13,907 nt of DNA from CAZGMJ01 sp964526785 (GTDB taxonomy: Bacteria; Planctomycetota; Phycisphaerae; Sedimentisphaerales; Anaerobacaceae), in NCBI GenBank assembly GCA_964526785.1, contig CAZGMJ010000099.1:1-13907 (forward strand), given 5' to 3'. Below are positions 7,190 to 13,840 of this stretch, in pieces. Both the position numbers and the translations under genes were made by a program. The notes below the pieces were generated by a model. That model was not told the DNA's origin. It made no database searches and saw only the letters and a list, made by a program, of their open reading frames with translations. Every line of letters begins with the position of its first letter. The first letter of the stretch is position 1.

Positions 7190-8658
7190 GGTTTTGGCCC
7201 TCCTTTAGCTTTCGAACCGGCGGGCTTCTGGTGCTGCTTGAGCAGATTGGACAGGGTGGCGGCAAAGCGTTCGGTATCGGCGATGATGCCGTTGATACGC
7301 CCTGCGAGGAAGCTGTGCGCGAGCAGGCCGGGTATGGCGATGATCAAGCCGGTGGCGGTTGTGATGAGCGCCTCGGAGATACCGCCGGCCATCAGCCGGG
7401 GTTTGCCGGCGCCTACGACGGTGATCATGTCGAATGTGGCAATGATGCCGGTGACCGTACCGAGCAGTCCGAGGATCGGCGCTACCGATGAGAGCATGCG
7501 AATGGACGGCAGGAAGCGTTCGAGCTTCGGAAACTCATGCAGGAATGTTTCCTGAATCAGATCGTCGAGCACTTCGGGCCGGCTGTTGCGGTGCGCCAGA
7601 CATACCTTGAGGGTTCGCGACACAACTCCCCGCGAGCGGCCGGCCAACTGCTCCGCCTGCTCGAAATCCCCGCTGTTCACAAGCTCCAGTATCCGCTCAT
7701 AGAATCGGACCGAATGACGCCGCTCGGGCAGCAGCACGATCAGTCGTTCGAGTATGAGGATCGCGAGGCACAGCGCGACAGCGGCCAGCGGAAACATCAC
7801 TACTCCGCCGGCCCTGAGCCGCTGCTCAACCGTCCTGTCCGACAGTCCGGTATCGGCGGTCATCGAGCCGGTGACGTCTATCGGCAGCCAATGCGTGGTT
7901 TGACTGTCTGACCGGCCGATGGCGTCGGCGACCGCGCGGGCCATCGGTTCACTGAGATTCTCATGCCAGCGAAAGCCGCCTTCCTTGTACGGGTCGGCAA
8001 TTGCTATGGCGGTCCGGGAAGTCCGGCGGATACGCCAGGCGAACAGGTTCCAGCCTATGCGCAACAGTTGCGCCTGTCGGCGCACTCCGTGCGGGTCCGT
8101 GATCTGGGCAGGGTAGACATCCGTACTGCGGGCCTCTTCGAGCAATGCGGCGATCACGGCAAAGGCGCGTTCGATCATCATCCGGGGCCGGTCGTTTTCG
8201 ATTGCACGGCGGAGTTCGTCCAGTGCGTCCTGGTGTTCGGCGCGGCGACGGGTGACGGGGATGATGCTGAGAAATTCGCTCAGTTCGCGTTCGATTTCTT
8301 CGCAGATCAATCGGACCTGCGACAAATCCGCCTGCCACCGGGTCCGCTCGGTCCAGAGCGACTCGCGCTGCTGTCGGGCCGTGCGGAGTTGGGCCTTTCT
8401 GCGTTCGACAGCCATTCGGCGTTCAACGATTTGCTTGGCGAGTTCTCGCGAGGCCGTTCGGGTTTGTTGCAGGCGAAGCTCCCGGGCCTGCTTTTCCTTT
8501 TCCATTCTGGCTCGCTCGGCCTGGAGTTCGGCGCGGGTCTGATCGACGGCGTCGCGGAGCCGCGCGGCGAAATCGTCGCTCTGCGCGCAGATCACCATCG
8601 GGAAGAGAAGTATCATGCCAAGAGCATGCGCGGCCGGGCGGCGTAGCGAGATGCGCAT
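7186..8658 (-). CDS. large MotA/TolQ/ExbB-family protein with periplasmic coiled-coil N-terminus (TtpC-like)
   Basis: The 490-residue protein has a signal peptide (about 1-25, ending ICAQ), a long charged coiled coil (about 28-130), a globular periplasmic segment (about 131-275) and then an ExbB-type membrane half. That half has helices at about 287-309, 388-412 and 430-452, with the signatures APILGLLGTVTG and LMAGGISEALITTATGL. This matches TtpC, the extra component needed for TonB2-dependent iron uptake in Vibrio, in length, layout and gene order. The segment around 197-262 (LLRIG, then a Trp, then PIDV) resembles the C-terminal part of the neighbouring DUF3450 protein. The ATG sits in a TAATG overlap with the preceding stop and has GGAGGA at 8665-8670, 6 nt away; the upstream-extended frame to 8826 is not credible. 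The TtpC assignment is by architecture and context. Confidence 0.88.
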   Translation of the reverse strand: MRISLRRPAAHALGMILLFPMVICAQSDDFAARLRDAVDQTRAELQAERARMEKEKQARELRLQQTRTASRELAKQIVERRMAVERRKAQLRTARQQRESLWTERTRWQADLSQVRLICEEIERELSEFLSIIPVTRRRAEHQDALDELRRAIENDRPRMMIERAFAVIAALLEEARSTDVYPAQITDPHGVRRQAQLLRIGWNLFAWRIRRTSRTAIAIADPYKEGGFRWHENLSEPMARAVADAIGRSDSQTTHWLPIDVTGSMTADTGLSDRTVEQRLRAGGVVMFPLAAVALCLAILILERLIVLLPERRHSVRFYERILELVNSGDFEQAEQLAGRSRGVVSRTLKVCLAHRNSRPEVLDDLIQETFLHEFPKLERFLPSIRMLSSVAPILGLLGTVTGIIATFDMITVVGAGKPRLMAGGISEALITTATGLIIAIPGLLAHSFLAGRINGIIADTERFAATLSNLLKQHQKPAGSKAKGGPKP

Positions 8659-9560
8659 TACCGGTCCTCCGCGATGGCATTTTCGTCGGCTTCGACGTTT
8701 AGCGGCAGCATTATGAGTTGCGGGGCCTGGCGGCGGTCGAGTATGGCAACGGCGGTTTGCAGCCGGTCGGCTTTCCCGGGATCGGTTATGGTCCGCCATT
8801 TCGAGCCGGCGGCACCCGCGGACCACATCGCGGCCCGACGGGCATCTTCTGTGACGTAGCCGAGTATCAACTGGCCCACGCGGAAGTATCGGGCATGGGG
8901 GGCTGCTCCATTCTGCTCGGGCGCACGGGCGGTGTATGTTTCGGACGAACGGGCCAGCCGCAACTCTTCCCGGGCATAGCTCCAGACAGCATTCAGCCGG
9001 TCCGATATCGAAACCGCGTTGGCATCGCCGGGGTCTTCGTCGGCGGCTTTGAGTCTTGCGACTCTCTCCTGCTGTTTGTACGGGATGCCGCCGGCAATCG
9101 CCTGCTGTTGATGTTCGCGGAACGGGCCGGCCTGCAGTTGAAAGGCCCGGCGTATTTCCGATCTGCCGGCAAGTTCTTTGCGCAAGTCGGCGGACTCGGA
9201 GGCGTAGCTTTCAATCTGTCGGTCCAGGTCCGCCTGCTCGGCGCGCAACTGCTCAAGTTGCGCTTCGAGCATTTCCCGATTCCGCCGGGCCTGCTCGATC
9301 TTCGCCCGGGTTTCGGAACGCGTTGCGTAATAACCGAAGCGGAGTTCGCGCAGATCTTCGATCAGGCCCTCCAGCGTCGCGGAAAGCTGCTGTACCTGCA
9401 GCGCATTCGGATCGGCAGACTGCGTCTGCTGCGGGTTCGAGCCGGCGGCAGACCAGAGCACAGGCACGAGACAGACAACGAGCAGAGCAAGCCCGCTGAG
9501 GACCGCTATCCGGGCTCGACCCGGCAGTTGTTTAGCGACATCTTTTGACAAGTCCTGCAT
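8658..9560 (-). CDS. DUF3450 family protein (coiled-coil TonB2-cluster accessory)
   Basis: The product (300 residues from the chosen ATG) has a membrane anchor or signal (about 17-37), a long coiled coil (about 55-135, rich in Glu/Arg/Gln) and the hallmark DUF3450 segments: GGIPYKQQERVARLKAADED (157-176), DRLNAVWSYAREELRLARSSETYTA (187-211) and RYFRVGQLILGYV (224-236) with a following Trp. DUF3450 genes habitually precede TtpC-type ExbB genes in TonB2 clusters. A scaffold role in the periplasm with the large ExbB is inferred, not shown. The start is uncertain: the ATG at 9558-9560 and the longer ATG at 9609-9611 both lie inside the receptor gene and lack a clear ribosome binding site, so translation probably relies on coupling. 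The stop overlaps the next start by one base. Confidence 0.85.
   Translation of the reverse strand: MQDLSKDVAKQLPGRARIAVLSGLALLVVCLVPVLWSAAGSNPQQTQSADPNALQVQQLSATLEGLIEDLRELRFGYYATRSETRAKIEQARRNREMLEAQLEQLRAEQADLDRQIESYASESADLRKELAGRSEIRRAFQLQAGPFREHQQQAIAGGIPYKQQERVARLKAADEDPGDANAVSISDRLNAVWSYAREELRLARSSETYTARAPEQNGAAPHARYFRVGQLILGYVTEDARRAAMWSAGAAGSKWRTITDPGKADRLQTAVAILDRRQAPQLIMLPLNVEADENAIAEDR
8665..8670 (-). promoter_or_regulatory. ribosome binding site fixing the start of the large ExbB-like gene
   Basis: GGAGGA on the minus strand lies 6 nt before the ATG at 8656-8658. It is inside the last codons of the DUF3450 gene, whose TAA shares a base with this ATG. It shows that the 490-residue form with its N-terminal signal peptide is correct and that the two genes are translationally coupled. 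Confidence 0.7.
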
Positions 9561-11526
9561 AGAAAAGGGCGCCGTCGTGGGGATAGCCCGCAACGGTGCT
9601 ATACTCCTCATCCGTCAGATTTTCGACCCGAATAAAATACTCGGTGTTTTCATTCTGGTTATACGTCATTTGGGCGGTCAGATCAACGTAATCGCCCAGA
9701 GGGGCGGGCATCGAACCGCCCGGGAGAAAGCGCTGATTTTCGTAACTCGCCACATGGCGGCCATACAGGGACCATTCGAATCGGTCGCGAACATACGAGA
9801 CGCCGCCACCGAAGAGCCAGTCGGGGACTTCCTTGTCGGTTTCCCATTCGCCCGAGCGCGTGCGTTTGGTCTTCATGCCCGTGAGGTTGGCGAAGAACTG
9901 CAGGCCGTTTTCAAAACGATTGGAGCGAATCTCGAACTCGACGCCGTAGTTCTTGCGGTCGCCGTTTTCGAACAGCGCCCGTTCCAGTCCGTCCGGGCCC
10001 GTTATCGTATCGTTTGTCACCAGTGCGGCGTCATGCTGGCGCACGTAGAAAGCCGTGACGCTCGCCTGGCCAAAACTGCCGAGGTCTCTGCTGAGGCCCA
10101 GATCATACTTGTTGCGCGTCTCGGTATCGGGCTTCGAGAGGTTGGCATCGAGCATTCCGCTCTGGGCCGCGATCTGTCCCCACGAGGTATTGCCGAACAA
10201 CGTCCATACGTCCGACAGTTCGTACGATGCGCCGAGATTGACCATGTGCATCGGGTCTTCCCATTCGTCGCGGACTTCGACGCTGCGCAGGCCACCGCTG
10301 GGACTGCCCTCGACGTTGAAGCCGCCGAAGCGCCTTGTGTGTTCCCTCGTGTAGCGATAGCCGATACCGATGTCGAGTTTGCCGAAATCGTGTTCATCGA
10401 GAACGGCAGCGGAATACGTGCGAATGTCGGCCGGGTTGCCGACATAAAACCGCTTGCCGGTCGGGGAGACCCAGCGGTTGTAGAGGACATTAAAGCGGGC
10501 GGTGTTCTGTTCGGTGAGGCGCTTGCTGTGGATGACACTGGCGCCGTATTCGTAGTCCTCCTCGAGCCAGTCGGAGGATCCGACGCGGTGTCCGTCGAAG
10601 CGCCGGCCGCCGTAATTTCCGATGATTTCGGTGGAATTGTCCTCGCTGGGTTCGTGGCGGAGTTTGGCGACGGTCAAATAGGTTCGCATGGGATCGAAGC
10701 TGTCTTCCCGCGTCTGCAGCGTGGTGCTGGCGGGTGGTTCGGCCAGTTTGAGTTCGCGATCGCCGATGAGCCCGAAGTTGGTCCACGAAAAGGTAACGTC
10801 CTCGGCCAGCCGGTATTGGGCGCGGCCGAAGAGATTGGTCATGTTTTCGCCGGCGTTCATTCCGCTGGAGCCGTCGGTGTGGTAGTAGCCGGCACCGAGG
10901 CCGTAGCTGAAGCCGTTGACGGCCGATCCGTGCGCGACGTGTCCCCGGTAGGTGTTGTGCGTACCGTACATACTCTCGAAGTCCGTCTCCTGCCGGGCGT
11001 AGGTACGCGGCACGAGGTTGACCATACCGGTCATTCCGCCGGGCCCCCAGATCATGGCACTGCTGGAGCGGAGCACCTCGATGCGGTCGAAGTTGGCGGC
11101 CCCGAGGTAGTAGTTGGTCTCGTGGAATTCGCGGAACCAGGCCCCGTCGATCAGGTAGCCCGGATAAGGATAGCGCTGGCCGCGTACGGAGAAGAAACTC
11201 TTGACCTTTCGTCCCCGCGTCTCGGTCCAGGCGCCGGGGACATACTTGAGGGCATCCACCACCGAGTAGGCATGCATCTGTTCGATTTCTTTTCTGCCGA
11301 CGACGCTGGTGGCCGTTCGCAGACCCGGGGAGGGAGTGAACGGACGCTCGACGAGATTTCGCTCGGGCAGCGTCGTATAATCGGCACCGGCCTCGGCGCT
11401 GACGGTGACATCCGGCAGCGTATATCCTTCGGCATCATCGGCGGCGCCGGCCTCGGCCGCCCACACAGCGGCCGGGGTCACACAGCAACTCCATATCACT
11501 ACACACCTCAACACACGTTTCAACAT
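9532..11526 (-). CDS. TonB-dependent outer-membrane receptor
   Basis: This 664-residue protein imports a scarce substrate across the outer membrane using energy from TonB. It has a signal peptide (1-23, ending AVWA), a TonB-box-like LPDVTVSA at 37-44, a plug domain (about 66-175; SVVDALKYVPGAW, FFSVRGQ, and FDRIEVLRSSSAMIWGPGGMTGMVNLV at 146-172) and a long beta-barrel rich in alternating aromatic residues. The barrel ends in the familiar NLTDEEYSTVAGYP segment. The N-terminus before the plug is too short for an STN signalling domain. Unusually, the chain ends KRCR rather than the aromatic-terminated strand normal for barrel proteins. Closest general resemblance is to siderophore/cobalamin-type receptors, but the substrate cannot be told. 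The ATG follows AAAGGA by 9 nt. The last 29 bases overlap the DUF3450 gene. Confidence 0.93.
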   Translation of the reverse strand: MLKRVLRCVVIWSCCVTPAAVWAAEAGAADDAEGYTLPDVTVSAEAGADYTTLPERNLVERPFTPSPGLRTATSVVGRKEIEQMHAYSVVDALKYVPGAWTETRGRKVKSFFSVRGQRYPYPGYLIDGAWFREFHETNYYLGAANFDRIEVLRSSSAMIWGPGGMTGMVNLVPRTYARQETDFESMYGTHNTYRGHVAHGSAVNGFSYGLGAGYYHTDGSSGMNAGENMTNLFGRAQYRLAEDVTFSWTNFGLIGDRELKLAEPPASTTLQTREDSFDPMRTYLTVAKLRHEPSEDNSTEIIGNYGGRRFDGHRVGSSDWLEEDYEYGASVIHSKRLTEQNTARFNVLYNRWVSPTGKRFYVGNPADIRTYSAAVLDEHDFGKLDIGIGYRYTREHTRRFGGFNVEGSPSGGLRSVEVRDEWEDPMHMVNLGASYELSDVWTLFGNTSWGQIAAQSGMLDANLSKPDTETRNKYDLGLSRDLGSFGQASVTAFYVRQHDAALVTNDTITGPDGLERALFENGDRKNYGVEFEIRSNRFENGLQFFANLTGMKTKRTRSGEWETDKEVPDWLFGGGVSYVRDRFEWSLYGRHVASYENQRFLPGGSMPAPLGDYVDLTAQMTYNQNENTEYFIRVENLTDEEYSTVAGYPHDGALFYAGLVKRCR

Positions 11527-11617
11527 ACCCCTATCCTTTCCTTATTCTTCGTTTTCGCGGCAGCCATCATCAACCCGTGACGGCCGCCCTGTCGATTCGT
11601 TACATTCCCATGCCACA

Positions 11618-13009
11618 TTACAAGTCCAGCGCGAAGGCCAGAAGGACGCTGTCTTCGGTTTTGAGGTATCCCCGCCGGCCGGTTCGGACGAAGGCATCGC
11701 AGGAATAGACGCCCGGCATACGCCAGGCGACGCGCCCGCTGTTTCGCTCGATGGCGATCAGGCTGCCCCGCTGCCGCCTGTCGATGAAGTACACGAGGTC
11801 GTCGCTTTCGGTGACGGGACTGCATCCGGTTGCTTCGATGCGCCAGACGGCGGCGCCCGTGTTCTGATTCAGGGCCAGAACATCCTGGCAGCGCAGATAG
11901 AGATTGTCGGCGTCGAGACTGATATGCGTCACTCTCGGGACGGTTTTCTCCCAGCGGCAGTGCCGGGTTCGGGGGTCAATGCAGGTCAGGAGACTGCGGC
12001 CATCTCTGGCGCCTGCGGCGACGAAAAGTCTATCCGGGCCGTTTGCGGCGATCAGCGGAGCGCTGCCGGGCCACGTGTAGAAGCGGTGAGGCAAATGCCA
12101 CCGGAGTCGGCCGTCCGCGGCGGCGGCACAGTATATGCCGTTGCGTCCGGCCACGCACACACCGTCGGCGACGGCGACCCCGCGGGAAACGCAATGCTCG
12201 TGTTCAAACGTTCGGCGCCACAGTTGGGAGCCGGAGTCGGCATCGAGCACGTACAGCGTGTTGCCCGAGGTCCAGCAGACGTTTTGGCCGAGAATGGCGG
12301 GCGCCGAGAATCTTCGGAGTTGCGCGGCAGCGGCGGGTTGCTCGAAGGTCCACAGTTCTGCGCCGTCGCGGAGGTCGAGTGCGGTCAGTGCGAGGCGGGT
12401 TTGTCCTTTGAGGGCAATGCAGTAGAGTCGGCGGCCGTCGGTTTGGAGGTATCCGCAGGTATTCGTGTCGGATTGCCACCGGGTTCGGCCGGAATTGGCG
12501 TCGATGGCCGTGACGAAAGAGGCGCCGTCGCGCTCGATCAAGAGGAACACGGTGCCGTCGCGAACGATCATGTCGTCGGCATTGGCCATGCCGGCCGCGA
12601 CGGCATCGGTCTTGCGCCAGAGCGTTTCTCGGGGCTTTATCGGGCCGGTCGCGTGCATCGGCTCGCGTGGTGGGTCAACGTAATGCAGGACATTCCATAG
12701 AAAAAGGCCCAGCAGCAGCGCAGCGGCCGTTGCTGTTGCGGCGAGCAGGATACGGCGGCAGGAGCGCCGGGTTCGTGCGCGTTTGACCGCGGGAGCGGCC
12801 GCGGCAAGGATGTTTGCGACGAAGGCGGAATCGGCTTGTTCGGGCCGGCGCGGCGACTGCAGATTGTCGAGCAGCATTCTATACCTACGTTCGAGGCTCC
12901 GGCAGTCCGGGCACTGTGCAAGGTGGGCGGCGGCTGAGCGCTTGCGGGGGGCGTCGAGGCCGTCCAGCACGTATAATTCCATTGATTCTCGAACCTGCCG
13001 GCAATTCAT
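11618..13009 (-). CDS. zinc-finger anti-sigma factor with periplasmic PQQ-like beta-propeller
   Basis: The 463 residues combine three parts. The first (1-50) is a ZAS/zf-HC2 anti-sigma domain with Cys3 and the His29-x3-Cys33-x2-Cys36 zinc motif, which in this family binds and silences an ECF sigma factor. The second is a single membrane helix (about 87-107) after a basic stretch. The third is a large periplasmic region with seven D-x-x-x-G-x-x-x-W-like PQQ/propeller repeats, at about 168-178, 210-220, 254-264, 293-304, 343-353, 378-389 and 418-429. This makes a membrane-spanning sensor with an external propeller and an internal sigma-binding domain. It lies 121 bp after the sigma gene, its presumed partner, and 91 bp before the receptor. 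AAGGAT at 13015-13020, 5 nt before the ATG, supports the start. Whether the propeller binds a cofactor, a ligand or a protein is unknown. Confidence 0.88.
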   Translation of the reverse strand: MNCRQVRESMELYVLDGLDAPRKRSAAAHLAQCPDCRSLERRYRMLLDNLQSPRRPEQADSAFVANILAAAAPAVKRARTRRSCRRILLAATATAAALLLGLFLWNVLHYVDPPREPMHATGPIKPRETLWRKTDAVAAGMANADDMIVRDGTVFLLIERDGASFVTAIDANSGRTRWQSDTNTCGYLQTDGRRLYCIALKGQTRLALTALDLRDGAELWTFEQPAAAAQLRRFSAPAILGQNVCWTSGNTLYVLDADSGSQLWRRTFEHEHCVSRGVAVADGVCVAGRNGIYCAAAADGRLRWHLPHRFYTWPGSAPLIAANGPDRLFVAAGARDGRSLLTCIDPRTRHCRWEKTVPRVTHISLDADNLYLRCQDVLALNQNTGAAVWRIEATGCSPVTESDDLVYFIDRRQRGSLIAIERNSGRVAWRMPGVYSCDAFVRTGRRGYLKTEDSVLLAFALDL

Positions 13010-13070
13010 AATCGATCCTTAGTTTGAGGCTTCAGAAGACATTACGGCGAGGGCCGCATGAAAGGGACCG

Positions 13071-13094
13071 GTTTCTCGGAGAAAGATGAGAAAC
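13071..13094. repeat. inverted repeat between the sigma and anti-sigma genes
   Basis: GTTTCTC at 13071-13077 and GAGAAAC at 13088-13094 form a 7-bp stem. A second GAGAAA at 13079-13084 gives the same left arm another partner. The element is about 40 nt past the sigma stop and about 60 nt before the anti-sigma start. It could be an RNA structure that tunes the ratio of the two products, or chance; there is no U-tract to make it a terminator. Confidence 0.3.
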
Positions 13095-13130
13095 TTCTGC
13101 CGGGCGCTTCGGAGGGGCGGCGTGCGGGAG

Positions 13131-13682
13131 TTAGACGGCGATTTTGCGCAGAAAATCGCTGCGGCTGAGCCTTTGACGCAGTCTGCGGAGGCCTCTCTGG
13201 GCTCTTTTTTTGGCGACGTCTTCGGAGATTCCGAGGGCAGCGGCTATCTCGCGGAAGGGCATCGCATGGATGACTCGAAGTTCCAGCACAGGCCGTTCGT
13301 GTGCGGGGAGAAGATCGAGGACCGGTGCGACCGTGCCGCGGCCGGGGTGATTGCCGGGGGGAGCGACCGTGTGGCGGCGCGCAGCTAACTGCTTATCCCG
13401 GCGTTGCTTGCGCAGCATGTCGATACAGACATTCCGCAGAACAGCGTAGAACCACTGTGTAAACGGCCGGGATGGGTCATACTGCCTGCGTTTCTGGACG
13501 ACGCGAACGAAGGCCTCCTGCACGGCATCTTCGGCGAGATTGCGATCGGTGAGCATTTGACCGGCAACCACGGCGGCGGCGGGCGTGCACTGTTCGACAA
13601 GCCGCTCGAAGGCGGTCTGGTCCAGGTGCGACTGGAAGCGCTTCATCAGGTCTTCAGCCGTTGATTGTTTTCGGCAAGCCAT
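13131..13682 (-). CDS. ECF-type RNA polymerase sigma-70 family factor
   Basis: The 183-residue product has only the two domains typical of extracytoplasmic-function sigma factors. Region 2 (about 24-95) includes the EDAVQEAFVRVV core-binding helix and FTQWFYAVLRNVCIDMLRK, which opens the -10 element. Region 4 (about 120-172) includes LPAHERPVLELRVIHAMPFREIAAALGIS and a basic recognition helix. It directs RNA polymerase to a dedicated set of promoters and is presumably held inactive by the adjacent membrane anti-sigma factor. The start at 13680-13682 gives a normal N-terminus but has no obvious ribosome binding site; the in-frame ATG at 13644-13646, with GAAG 5 nt upstream, would give 171 residues. 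It is the first gene of the long minus-strand array, preceded by a candidate sigma-70 promoter. Confidence 0.92.
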   Translation of the reverse strand: MACRKQSTAEDLMKRFQSHLDQTAFERLVEQCTPAAAVVAGQMLTDRNLAEDAVQEAFVRVVQKRRQYDPSRPFTQWFYAVLRNVCIDMLRKQRRDKQLAARRHTVAPPGNHPGRGTVAPVLDLLPAHERPVLELRVIHAMPFREIAAALGISEDVAKKRAQRGLRRLRQRLSRSDFLRKIAV

Positions 13683-13788
13683 GTGGTCAACCGTCAAGCT
13701 GTACGCGAGTCGCTGTAAGTACACAAACAACGTCTATTGCCAATTCGAATGCGGAACCGCGAGCGGGTCGAGGACTCTCGTCATGCCA

Positions 13789-13807
13789 CTGCGCGGCGGC
13801 CGCGCAG
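13789..13807. repeat. 8-bp perfect hairpin at the expected 5' end of the sigma transcript
   Basis: CTGCGCGG at 13789-13796 and CCGCGCAG at 13800-13807 enclose only three bases (CGG). The hairpin lies immediately downstream of the candidate -10 element at 13813-13818 on the minus strand, so it would form at the very start of the mRNA or act as an operator over the start site. There is no T-run after it on either strand, so a terminator is unlikely. Confidence 0.5.
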
Positions 13808-13812
13808 CGAAT

Positions 13813-13840
13813 AGTGTAGCAGGAACGACGGCGAATGCAA
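13813..13840 (-). promoter_or_regulatory. candidate sigma-70 promoter for the ECF sigma gene
   Basis: On the minus strand TTGCAT (13840-13835) and TACACT (13818-13813) are 16 bp apart, a fair housekeeping promoter. The predicted start near 13805 leaves a leader of about 120 nt before the sigma start at 13682. A second inverted repeat, CCCTGC/GCAGGG at 13841-13846/13852-13857, abuts the -35 box on its upstream side and could be a regulator site. The remaining bases to the window end hold no convincing gene. Confidence 0.4.

Noticed and set aside
9577..11580. 667-codon open frame on the + strand, antisense to the receptor gene
   Set aside because: It mirrors the codon phase of the receptor and has no recognisable domain or ribosome binding site. 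The minus-strand receptor shows plug, barrel and TonB-box features.
11527..11617. GGAAT and CGTC on the minus strand upstream of the receptor, like an ECF sigma promoter
   Set aside because: The gap between the boxes is 21 bp, longer than usual, and the -35 is only partial. I do not claim an ECF promoter, though it would be the natural target of the neighbouring sigma factor.
11405..12700. 431-codon open frame on the + strand, antisense to the propeller anti-sigma gene
   Set aside because: No domain and no start signal; it also runs across the receptor start and the intergenic gap. Explained by GC-rich codon bias of the true gene.
13783..13789. GCCACTG on the + strand, like the conserved box of cobalamin riboswitches
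   Set aside because: The other conserved elements of that riboswitch are not found upstream at the expected spacing. Seven bases alone are not evidence.
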